DNA of 64,000 nt from Thermomucor indicae-seudaticae (lineage: Eukaryota; Mucoromycota; Mucoromycetes; Mucorales; Lichtheimiaceae). Positions 35,664 to 47,300 of the stretch are shown here, piece after piece (positions within the stretch are counted from its first letter, which is position 1; each line of letters starts with the position of its first letter). The position numbers and the translations under genes are program-made. The stretch is taken from NCBI GenBank assembly GCA_000787465.1, contig JSYX01000149.1:1-64000 (forward strand), read 5' to 3'. The notes beneath the pieces are model-generated. The model did not search any database, had not been told where the DNA came from, and worked only from the letters and a program-made list of their open reading frames with translations.

Positions 35664-37204
35664 CTAAAAGTGATTTGGATAATGCGTATTGTGTAGAGCA
35701 GGGCCAGCTGCGGTGTGAGAGAGTATGGGTGACGGATGATGATACTGAGGAGGTGGCGAATAAGTTGTGCTGATCACGGTAGCTGGCATATGGTAATACT
35801 GCATTTCAAAGTATGTTGCCGGTTCGTCTGGATAACAAGGCTGATGATGGGGATCTTGGGTGTAAGCGCGAACGGGCGGCCCGGGTGTGTAGGGTGCTGA
35901 TACAGGCGGGGCGGGTTCGCTGTAAGCCGTGTAGGGTGGCATAGTTCTGGGATCAACAGGTATATGAGAGGCGGCTGGTGAGGCGGCTGCGGTACGTAAG
36001 GGTCGCGTTTCGTCGTATAAGTTGCTTCTGTAAGATTTATCTGTGGGCACAGTAGGTTCTGCCGGAAGGTCCTCCTTTCTCTTTTTATTATTTTTTAATG
36101 CGCGCTTTTCCTGCTCTTTGATCCGTTTACGGCGTTGTTTTTCGAGGATTTCAGAAATCCTAAGACACGGAAAGGAGAAAAATGGTTGAGCATAGAGGGA
36201 GGGATAGGAAGGAATGAAACTACCGCACTATTATACTTTACCGTTTATCGATCTTGTGGCAGCAGTATTCTTTGAGGTTGCCTTGGATCTGGTAGAAGAC
36301 GGGGATATATAAGACGCAAGCGATCAAGAGTTCAATCATAGACAGAATCCAGATGAGGCAGGTGAAGCTCATGAGAAACAGAGCGAGACGCTGAGGCCAG
36401 TTTTCACCGTAGTCGTCCAAGTTTTGGCTGACTCGAAAGCTGCCAGATCGGGTGCTCCATGCAGACCTGAGCAACGAATAGACCGTGAGACAGGCAATGA
36501 TCTGTCGAGGACCCTGGGCAAAAAAGAGCTTTTTCCAGCCCTTGAGGGTATAAAAGACGAAAAAGGCGCAAATGTCGCTTTTTTTTGTCGAGGCATTGAT
36601 TTTGCGAAACAAACAAAAGCAAGCGTAGCTCTTGACCGAGTAGTATCGGTATGCCATGACATTGGTGACGCCCAGTGAGATGTCTCGGGATGCAAGGACG
36701 GCGCGTACCTTGTAAACGTCCCATGCCAAAAGAATAAAGGACAGGGCGATACAAACTACGTAGATCCATTTACTGATCTCAAAAGAAATAACGGGATCTA
36801 CTGACAGTGACCATCGCTATATCGTAAAGAAGATGAAATCAGGAGGATGAGAATAATAGGATAGAGAGAGAGGAAGGCAGGATCTTACATCGAAAATGAG
36901 GAGAATACCTGCTGTCCATAGATCAGCAACGTAAGTGAGTGTGGAGATAATGATGGCTATATACAAACAAATGTATCTATCACATTGACTGATCTGAGCA
37001 CGGGATATACGTGCGCTCAATCCACTTTCTTTACCTGAAGCCTTTGTAGCAAGACAAATCGTAGAATTCATCAACATCAATATAATCGAACTTGTGGTCC
37101 GGTACAAGCTCTCTTTTCCATTTGGGACCCTTTTGTTTCTTGAGAATAAGATTTGCGTGGTCCTGAATGATACGACTGGCTCGGTTGGCCAGATGGCCAG
37201 CCAT
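35664..37204 (-). CDS. KCH1: KCH-family low-affinity potassium transporter
   Basis: Four exons (37204-37035, 36988-36889, 36816-36242, 36159-35664) give 446 residues. The N-terminus carries the family signature FDYIDVDEFYDLSCYKGF. Several transmembrane helices follow (for example around STLTYVADLWTAGILLIF, IYVVCIALSFILLAWDVYKV and ALFLMSFTCLIWILSMIELLIAC), with the loop YYSVKSYACFCLFRKI. After the last helix comes a basic coiled stretch (LEKQRRKRIKEQEKRALKNN) and a Pro/Tyr-rich cytosolic tail of about 110 residues. In yeast Kch1/Prm6 carries potassium influx during the pheromone response and activates the calcium pathway. The Pro/Tyr tail could be a docking region; this is inference. Confidence 0.85.
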
Positions 37205-38572
37205 GATAATAAAGGACGTTGAAGGAACAAAAGAAGAAAGAGAAAGTGAGAAACAAAGCGCTTCCAGCCTAATAATCTTTGTGCAACGGCCGCACTTGAG
37301 GCACGACTTCCATCAAGGGCCCACATTGTTGTGTGACGATAAGTGCCGCTCCTGAGCGTGTTCAGAGCACATTAACGACTGGTGCTATTTTTTTACGTAT
37401 AGTCTCCTCAACAGTGACTTAAAACGATCTTGCACATTCTGGACGGGTTACCTAACGGCTGTTAAGCAACTCATCTTGTAATGCAGGATGTCTTTATCTC
37501 CATGATTCTTTAGCATAACAACAATAGCAACATTGTCCTGTAGTTTAATTTTTTTGATGCACTGTATATTAGTCATGCATTACAGCTTGATCTAACGCCC
37601 CGGTTTATCATCGTACCGTGAATCATAGCGGTAAAATATTGCCGACGAAGCAAATTGACTTAGACTATGTAATCGATGCCTAGTTTACTTTCCATGGCTG
37701 AGGACATCCTTGTGATACGCGGCATAAATGGTGCGCAACTCAATGCTATCAAGGACATTTCCTGCGAAAAAGATGATGCGCTTATTTATGGCTGTCGACA
37801 TACACATCAAGATAGTGTGTTTCAGCGAGTCTGTGTGAGAGCAGTCATTCTGTATTCACTGCTATTGCTTAATAAACCGCCATGTCAACGTTTGTTTTTG
37901 TTTTCTTAGACCGTGCAATCATAATAGCGACAATCAGCATGTCTATAGCGTTCCAAGCATACTTTTATGATATTTCATTCTAAACAGAAGCTAACGAAAG
38001 GTGATGCTTGTGTTGGAACACTTTCTGAGTGTAAAAGAATCCAGTGGTCGAGAACCATGGTGTGATATGTCGATGGCATTATTGGTCTGGCTAAGGTTCC
38101 TGATTGAAACTACTTGAATAATAATAGTCGGTCGAAAACAGCGGGTCTGGACGGGTCGAAAGGATTTCAGTTCGAGATCTCGCCACTCAAATTTTCACCA
38201 GCTTTATATTTCATACCAAGACTTTGGTGAACGGCCCCGTTTGACGTATGATATGGTATCATACCTTGTATAAAGAAAATAAAAAGGTTAAATCTGTCTG
38301 GACGCATAGCCGCTGCACTTGAAGGGCAAAACTTGCGTCTGTATAAATAGACTTCTTCAATCTCAAAAACCATACGTTTCAAAGTGAATCCACTTTATCC
38401 TTTGCGAAAAATATGAGATATATCGTTTTGCCGAGACATAGGGAAGTCGTGTGTGCCCGGAAAGCCAATGTCTTAAGGCAAGAAGAGTCAAATTGTCCTT
38501 TTATACAATTAATTGTTTGGTCCGTTCGTTTTCTATTCTCTGTTTTCCTTGTCGCAGTATATCACATAAGAA
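37205..38572. other. 1.4-kb intergenic region, promoter of the histidine kinase
   Basis: Divergent region between the KCH gene and the hybrid kinase. One open frame (37676-37909) has no domain. A TATAAATA sequence lies at 38342-38349, 224 bp upstream of the kinase ATG. Nothing else is recognised. Confidence 0.5.
38342..38349 (+). promoter_or_regulatory. Possible TATA box upstream of the hybrid histidine kinase
   Basis: TATAAATA, 224 bp before the ATG. The distance would need a long leader, so this is only a candidate. Confidence 0.25.
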
Positions 38573-41500
38573 ATGTCGGATCAGTTTATAAGCGAAGATC
38601 TTTTCGTGCAGAAACTTTCGCAGATCCATGATGCACTGTTGCATGTGGAACTGCAAGACGCCTCTGGTTTGGAGCCTGTATGGATGGTGCCTGACCTTGG
38701 TATGGACGATATCGAGGCCCAAAAGGCATGGGACGGAATCTTTGCAAGTCTTCAACGTATCATGAATGAGCGCGATATGGGAGGTTCTCCCCTTCTAAAT
38801 ACACCCTCTTTGATGCAAGATGCTGGATTTTGGGGAAGTGATAAGCTTGATACCAATGTCATTTGTTTGACGGATACTGTAATGTATTGTGCTGGTTATT
38901 ACGGTTTTTTACGTGCAAAAATTGAAACAAAAAGTTGCGTTCAGTATGGCACCATCGTAGGTCCGCGGGATGGTTCACTGAAGCAGCAGCTGGCTCGTTT
39001 TGCACCCGGACATCTCTGCAAGACTTGCGCTGACCAGGTCAAACCTATTTCAATGGCTTTGTGTGCGGGTGACTTTTCGCAGAGAATTATGTGTCCTGTG
39101 CACTGTGACACGTCCAGAGCCTTCAATATCATGGCGGATCACATCCAGACCAACATCTCGGGTATCCTGTGCGTAGCTCAAGCAGCTATATCGGGCAAGC
39201 TAGGGGAACAGGCAGAGGAACAACTTATCATGGGTGGCGGTGGCGGCCTTTGGAAAGATACAATTGCTTGCGTGAACCTCATGTCAGCCCAGTATCGCAC
39301 GGACATTATGCAAGTAACGCAGGCAGTCCATACCATTGCCGCAGGAGAACTCGATCGTGATCCTTTTGGATCTCGTGCGGTCCTTTGCTCTGCAGTGGTG
39401 TCAGATGATCCAATGCTAGCCTTGCAAAATGCTTTTGCTGATCTAAGTAAAATCAAACCTACTTTATCTCCTCTGAAATGCTTACTGATGCACTCGTGTT
39501 GATCTAGCGGCGCAGTTGAATAGTTATGCAGCTGAACATGCTCGAATCCTTATTTCCAAGGACGGACGTCCGACTGAGCAATTATCTGGCATTTGGGCAC
39601 AGTTATTGAATGATACAAGCGCCAGGGTATATGGTTTGACGACCACATTGGAGGAAATGATCCGTGTCTGTCGTGCCGTAGCTCAAGGCGACCTGACCTT
39701 CCGATTGTCGCTTGATGTAGGTCCAGAATGCGCGTTTTTTTCTCTCTCTATTACATACATATGGACTTGTAACACATATGTTTAGGAAACCAACGACTAC
39801 AAGCAAGTGGCGAATGATATGGTCGAGAATTTGTCCGGTTTTGCCATGAATGTGAGCCAAGTTGCACTACAGGTCGGCGTAGAAGGAAAGTTGGGTGGAC
39901 AAGCTGTCTTGGATCAAGTACAAGGGACGTGGAAGGATTTAACTGTCCATGTGAATCTTATGGCCGATAATCTTTCCTCACAAGTGCGTGCCATTGCTGG
40001 TGTCTGCAAAGCAATTGCTCGGGGAGATTTCACAAGCAAGGTATGAATTCAACTGGCAACAAAGCATTGCTCGTGCTTTGCAAGTCCTAAAACAAGTTCT
40101 TTTTGCCCAGATCACAGTAGACGTTCAAGGCGAATTTCTTGATCTGAAGCTTATTATGAACGAGACGGTAATGGTAATTGGAACTCCCTAAGGATGGTAT
40201 TAACGCAGGGTATCTGACAAACAAGGTGGACCATCTTCGCGCCATTGCGAATGAAGTGAGTCGAGTCGCAAGAGAAGTGGGCACGGAAGGGAAACTGGGC
40301 GAACAAGCTGCCGTACCGCATGGTCTATATGGAAGCTGGAAAGACCTGATTACCAACGTCAATTTCATGGTGGCCAATCTTACGGCCCAGTTTCGCGATA
40401 TTGCGCGTGTCTCCAAAGCTGTAGCAATGGGCGATATGTCACAAAAGGTATGTATCCCAAAGAAGAAAAAAGAGAAGAGTGCCAATCCCATTGTTACTTT
40501 CTAGGTGCAAATGGACGTCAAAGGAGAGCTCCTTGACTTGAAGGTATATGAACAAAGCGAACGCCCGAAAACAGATACTTGAAGCTAACGCAGCGGTATA
40601 AATGTGCAGAAAATAATGAACCAGAAGGTGGAGCAGCTCAAGACCTTTGCGATCGAAGTGTCCCGGGTGGCACTTGAAGTGGGTACGCAAGGCAAACTGG
40701 GTGGACAAGCCGTTGTTCGAGGCGCTGCCGGCATTTGGGAGGAACTCACAGACAACGTGAACGTCATGGCTGCCAACTTGACCACTCAAGTTCGGTCCAT
40801 TGCCGAAGTAACAACGGCGGTAGCACACGGTGATCTGAGCAAAGAAATCGGTGTCCAAGTCAACGGTGAAATACTGGACCTCAAGAACACGGTTAATGGC
40901 ATGGTCGAACGCCTCCGTGTACTGGCTACTGAGCTGAACCGTGTCGCCCAAAAAGTGGGTACGGAAGGACGCTTGGGTGAACAAGCTCACGTGGAAGATG
41001 TTGATGGCATCTGGAAGGACCTGACGGATAACGTGAACATGATGGCTGGTAATTTGACTACCCAAGTGCGATCCATTGCGGGGGTCACCACTGCTGTGGC
41101 TAAAGGAGACTTATCACGCAAAATCCTGGTTAAAGTCAGTGGAGAGATATTGGAACTAAAGGTAAATTGGTATAAGGTATGGCAATACTTGAACCATCCA
41201 AGCTGATTACTGTCCTGGAAAGAACACGGTCAATTCTATGGTGGATCAGCTACGCACGTTTGCTGGAGAGGTCACTCGCGTCGCAAGACAAGTGGGCACT
41301 GAAGGAATCTTGAGCACAAAAGCAGAAGTTTCCGATGTAATGGGCGTCTGGAAAGACATTATCACGGACGTGAATACGATGGCATCGAACCTCACAACGC
41401 AAGTAAGAGCATTCGCACAAATTAGCGCTGCTGCAACTCGCAACGACTTTAGTCAAATCATCACGGTTGAAGCCTCGGGTGAAATGGACGCGTTAAAAAC

Positions 41501-43335
41501 CAAAATCAACCAAATGGTGCTAACTCTCCGAGAAGCCATGCAAAAGAACATGCAAGCACGGAAAGCGGCCGAACTGGCAAACAAGAGCAAGAGTGAGTTC
41601 CTTGCAAACATGAGCCATGAAATCCGGACGCCTATGAATGGAATTATCGGTATGACGACACTAACGTTGGAAACTGAGCTCGATCGTGCTCAACGTGAAA
41701 ACCTGCTGATTGTCAAGTCGCTTGCCTTGAATCTACTTGCTATCATCGATGATATTTTGGATATTTCCAAGATTGAAGCAGGCCGTCTGATTGTGGAATT
41801 TATTCCGTATTCTTTGCGATCGACAGTCCTTGGCGTCTTTAAGAGCATGGCTTACAAGGGTGACAACAAGCTAAAGCTTATACAGGACGTCGAAACGGAT
41901 ATCCCGGACTGGCTCATAGGCGACCCCTTGCGACTGAAGCAAGTCATTACAAATCTCATTGGGAACTCAGTCAAGTTTACTGGCCAAGGTTCGGTGAGAC
42001 TTCGGGTCCGCAAGTCCAGTCTACCCATTGAAGATGGTCAGACAAAGCCCGCCTTGGAATTCAGTGTAGTGGATACGGGCATTGGCATAAGCAAAGACAA
42101 GTTGGACTCTATCTTTGAAATGTTTTCGCAGGTGGACGGCAGCACAACGTAAGAACTGTCACTTTTATCTACTGGAAATGCTTTGAATCTGATCGTGTTA
42201 TTACTATTATGTAGCCGAAAGTATGGTGGTACAGGACTCGGTCTGTCCATCAGCAAGCGCTTGGTGGGACTCATGGAAGGCGAGATTTCTGTCGACTCTG
42301 AACCCGGTCGAGGTTCTTCATTCAGCTTTGTTGTCCCGCTTCAACTCGCCGATTCAAACCATGACTGGATGGTGCCCAAGCTGTCTATAGGGCTACAGCA
42401 TTGCTTCTTGTACGTCCAAAGCGTCAACAACAACGGTACCACGGAAAATCACAAGTTGGTGACGCAACAATGCAGCCGAGCTGGAGTCGAGGTGATCTGC
42501 ACCTACATTGACGAAAAGACGCAGCAAGTCTACTTGCTTGACACAGACAGGCCTATGAGCTCGTCGGAGCTCATGTTCGACGCGTTGATCGTAAACAGTC
42601 TCCACCAAGTACAGCCGATGCGCGCGAACCCGTTCATTCGTCACACGCCCGCTATGGTGATAGACTGCGATATCCAAGAGCTGGACATCAAGGAATGCAT
42701 CTCACTAGGCATTGCAAGCTACATCAATGATCCCTGGAACTTCGCAAGCTTTGTTAGCGCGCTTCATATGGCTCTTGAAAGCAACGTTGCATCGAACCCA
42801 AGTCTCAGAAAGCAACAGAGCCTAAGAGTACTGGTGGTCGAAGACAACTTTGTGAACCGCCGGCTTGCCGTGAAGCTTTTGGAAAAAATCGGACACAAGG
42901 TGACTGTGGCAGAAAACGGCTTGGAGGCCGTTAAGCTTTTCGCAACGTCGTCGTTCGATATTATCTTGATGGATATCCAGGTAAACTCTTTCTCTTCGTA
43001 TAAACAAACCTAAGTCATACAACTTATCCGACATAACGATACAGATGCCTGTCATGGGCGGCTTTGAAGCAACACAGGAGATTCGAAAAATGGAAGCACT
43101 TTTGGAGTCCAGCGTTCGAATACCCATCATTGCCCTGACAGCGCACGCTATGATTGGTGACAGAGAAAAATGCCTATCTTATGGCATGGTAAGTGATTAC
43201 TGCAAACAGCAATAGGAACTGACTCGTCTAATCATATGTTCCAAGGATGAATACGTTTCGAAGCCTTTGCGCCTCCCTGAGTTAGTTGCTGTTATCAACA
43301 GATTTGCAGTGAAATCTCCTCCTCAATTCGGATGA
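38573..43335 (+). CDS. NIK1: Group III hybrid histidine kinase, Nik1/Os-1 type
   Basis: Eleven exons (38573-39446, 39508-39716, 39786-40040, 40111-40167, 40226-40447, 40505-40543, 40610-41161, 41223-42148, 42215-42980, 43045-43188, 43246-43335) give 1,377 residues, soluble. The N-terminal 290 residues contain a degenerate HAMP-like stretch. Five HAMP-linker repeats of about 92 residues follow (each with ...V.EGKLG.QA..., W.DL...VN.M..NLT.QVR.IA, A...GD and GE...LK). Then come the kinase domain (phosphoacceptor His868 in [12 protein letters not shown]), ATP-lid motifs ([21 protein letters not shown]) and a C-terminal receiver (LRVLVVEDN, Asp1298 in [16 protein letters not shown]). The family feeds osmotic signals into the HOG pathway and is the target of fludioxonil-type fungicides. 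All phosphotransfer residues are intact. Confidence 0.96.
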
Positions 43336-43968
43336 GTTACGCTTATTGTACATAGCCTAGTCTTCGCTTTTTGATCATTTTTAGTTGCTGAAAATATATT
43401 CTTTGCTATTGTGCGTAACGTAACGTATCCTGTAGTGTGTAGATCCTATAGTTCATGATAAGTCCTTTGACGTCTCTTTGAGCATACATGCCATGGTTGA
43501 AACACGTTTGCACGTGCATAACAATGTCCGGTCTTCGACCCGTTTCCCGGAAAACTCGATTCCGCACGCAGTACACATTCTTTTCCCACAGGAAGAAAAT
43601 TGCATCGTTTCACTAAGCAGTTAAGGGCTCCTAGTTACCTGCTTACTTCAAATAGGGTCCCTTCTTATCTAAACATGTCGTTATTGATATGCCACGTCTT
43701 CCTCTTCACCAGGAATGCGCCTATAAAAAGAACCAGTTTTGTCCCTGAACCAGGGGCAAAGTCCGCTTTTAGATCACACCTTTTTTGAGGCACAATGACA
43801 GGTGAGGCTGAGCGCAAGGGCGCGCGTGGCACTGACTGTTACGCGAAATTCCGATTTGGAAAAGATCAGCTGAAAGCTGTGCTCCAGCTCCTGTAATGCT
43901 TGCTTGGCGCACCAGTGGTTTCGTTATTCCTCTTTTTCTTTTCCTCTCTCTGTCTTTGAACGAAGTGG
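43336..43968. other. Intergenic region between histidine kinase and formin
   Basis: About 630 bp, with no coding frame of note apart from a short open frame at 43600-43788 without a domain. It should contain the kinase 3' end and the formin promoter, since both genes are on the plus strand. Confidence 0.5.
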
Positions 43969-44319
43969 ATGGCTGACTTCTTTGAGAGGTTCGGAAGGCG
44001 AAAGTCCAAGGTACCTGCCGAGGATCCGTCTACAACCGGATCAGGGAGCATGCGCCGTAGTGGCTCTGATCACTTATCGTCAAGTAAGAAGCGAAATGTA
44101 GATTCTGCGGTACGTAATTGCGTTTGACGGGATCGTCCACTATCAGGGAATCGCGGATCGCTGGAAATTCGTCGTACGTCATTTGCCGGGAACCGATCGT
44201 CATTCGATGGCGCGGGTCTGGCAGAGTATAGACCGTCCGATGAGGAAATCGACAGCATGTTTGAACAAATGTTGGCAAGTTACTTGAAGAACTCTTGGTG
44301 CTGAATCTTCCTTCTTATT

Positions 44320-44361
<42 letters not shown>

Positions 44362-47300
44362 AGGGTCGACGTGGAATAAGGGACGAGCAACAAATGGCCG
44401 CCATGCTGGCTTGGGATACAGATAAAAAGTGGTTAATGATCAATCAGGATCGACAAGCAGAACATTTAGCAGCTGGCAGAAAAACAGCATTGGATGATGA
44501 TGATCCGGATGCTCCTCCGCCACTGATCAATATATTGGCTGAAAAGGCGGGTGAGATGTGGTCGGCTACTTGGGACGCTGGCGCTAGAAAGCTTGATCGA
44601 CACGTTAATCGCATGTCCAATTCCCATCGGCTCGGTCCCAATATTATTGTTAGTCCATCATCAAGTACTTGCACTGCGTCGGCATCCACAGTGTCATCGA
44701 CCACCGCAGCTACGGCGGCAGACGCTAGTCAGGATCGATATTCGCCAGAGTTCTTCATTCGCAAATTTATGGAGCCTGATTTGAGAGCAGTAACACCGGC
44801 CCTTGCGGCACACCTGGAAGTTAATCTGCGAACGAGACCTATTGAGTAAGTGGTTATAGCAGAAGAGTGAAGTAGATGCCGAAATTCTGATTGTTCATAT
44901 ATATGACAGTTGGGTTATCAAGTTCATTGAACTGAAGGGTATCCTGGTTTTGTGTAATGGTCTCAATATACTGAATCGAAAGACAGACAGGCAAGTGGTA
45001 CTACATCCCGTAACAGAGCGAGGTACTTATCCTGGCAAGCAGAGCCGACAAATCATTGGATCTTGAGATCGAAATTGTAAAGTGCTTCAAGGTTCTAGTC
45101 AATACTCGGGTAAGCATACTTATTGTACCGGTTAGAGATGTGGTATAAGGTGCTAATTGTTCGGACTTAGTGGGGTGTACGAGAGGTTATTGCACACCCA
45201 AAGTATGTAGAGTCGCTCGCGTACTCTCTTGTGTGCCCTCACTGGCAGACACGAAAAGTTGTTTGTGATATCTTATTTTTCTTGTGCCATTGCGAAGTAC
45301 CAGTCGGTCACGGTCATGTTCTCAAGGGACTAGAAGAATTAAGGAAACATCGTGGCGATTTGAGTATGTTTCAGGCATGGCTCAAGGACCTGGAGCAGAC
45401 AGTAGACGGTCGAGGTCGGATGGGATCCCTGGTCGGTGCCAGTGACGAATTGAAGCGTCTTGGTGTTTATAACGCTCCGGATAACCACTTGATGGAGTAC
45501 GCGGTAAATGTTCACTAGGCGCGGTGATGCAGCCACTATGTACTAATTATCGTAGTTATCAAACATGATGTTAATCAATGTTATCACTAAAGTCCCGGAT
45601 GACGTGCATGAACGGATACATCTTCGAAATCAGTTCAATGCGGCTGGACTGAACCGTATTTTGTCCAAGTTGAAAAATCTAAATTATCGATTGTTGAATA
45701 TCCAAATCGAAGCATACAAAATTGCGGCAGAGAATGACCTGGAGGATGCATTTGGCGACGAGTTGTCTATATTTTCGGATGTCTCACAGCCAGCGGAATT
45801 ATTTGATCTCGTGTTAGATAGTATCGCGGATTCTCCAAAGGCGCATGATTATCTCGTTTCTACGCTGCGCAGCATGCTTCTCGTAAAGGGCGATCCAGAA
45901 AACAAGTAAGTATTACATATTATCGTAATCTGAGATGGGGTTGTTCATGGACTTTTTTAGAGCACACTATCATCATATGATTAGCGAACTGGTTGGGCAG
46001 ATTGTTATGGATCGTCGAGGCAGCGTATCAGTAAACGATTTCAGCTCGACATACAACGTATCAGTCGCAAATCTTATAGAGAAATTCAGCGAGCTTGACA
46101 GGCTACAGCAGTTAGAAGCAGAAGCATCCGAAAACCGAGAACAGGTTATCCGACTTGCTGCCGAGAACAGAGAGTTGAAGCTCGAGTTGGAACATTGGCG
46201 AAATCAGAGCAACGATGGCCAAGCTCCGGCTCCAGTGGTAAAAGGGACTAGCAGTCAAAATCGCCGTATGTCTTGATATCCCAATGCGCCACGCCATCAC
46301 TTGGCTTAAGTATCCTCTCTTTAGGATCCCTAATGAATATGAGGATGGAAATAGTGTCCCTGCGAGCGTTGTTAAAGACATCGAGAGATACGATTGCCAT
46401 GCTACAAGACCAACTCAAAGAGAAAGACGAACTGTTGGAGAGAATTGATCAGCAGCAGCCGGAACAGCAACCCTACCAATTCGCGCGCCCTCAGTCAACA
46501 GGTCTTGTACTTGGAAACGACTGGAAAATCTCTGGCACATCACTGCCGTCCAAGTTAACTAATGCTGTATCCGTCCCTGAGGTAACCTCTTGATATCATT
46601 GTGTCAAGGGAACGTGTAATTTCTCAACGACGCTTGATTTTTCAGCCTCATTCGCCTATACCGACAACCGTCGAACAGAAGGATGCGCCTTCAACGGACG
46701 ATGCTACTAATGACTCTGCAGGACAATCAGGTCTGCTACTGAGAAAAGTAACTATACATTGAGAAGTATGCTAAGGAATATTTCAACAGTTCCAGAGTCA
46801 CCAAAACCTTCTGCCGAAGTTGAAGCTGTAAAAGACAGTGATGAAGCTACTGAACAGACTGACGGTTCGTTATTGTTGATTGTACTGGTTTCGGTCATAA
46901 GGTACTAATCGTGACGCTTTATTGTAGCCGAAGACGCTTCATCACCACCGCCGCCGCCGCCACCACCGGCGGCAACAGGATCTACAAGCTTTGGTAATAT
47001 TCCATTTTCGTACTTTAACCGCTTTGGATCATAAACTCAACTTTCTCAGGTCCTAAATCTGATGTGCCTCCGGCTCCACCACCGCCTCCTGTCTCAGGTA
47101 AAAGTATTCAGCCGTTGATTTTATTATGGTACAGGATATACTTACAAGCACATGTAGGTGGATCTATTCCTCCGCCTCCTCCGCCACCGGCACTCGGTAA
47201 GAGTCCTATCGATTTTTCTTCGATATAATAGTTACTCATAATACCCGCGACATTTAGGTGGAACAGCGCCACCTCCACCTCCACCACGTAAGTCTTTCTT

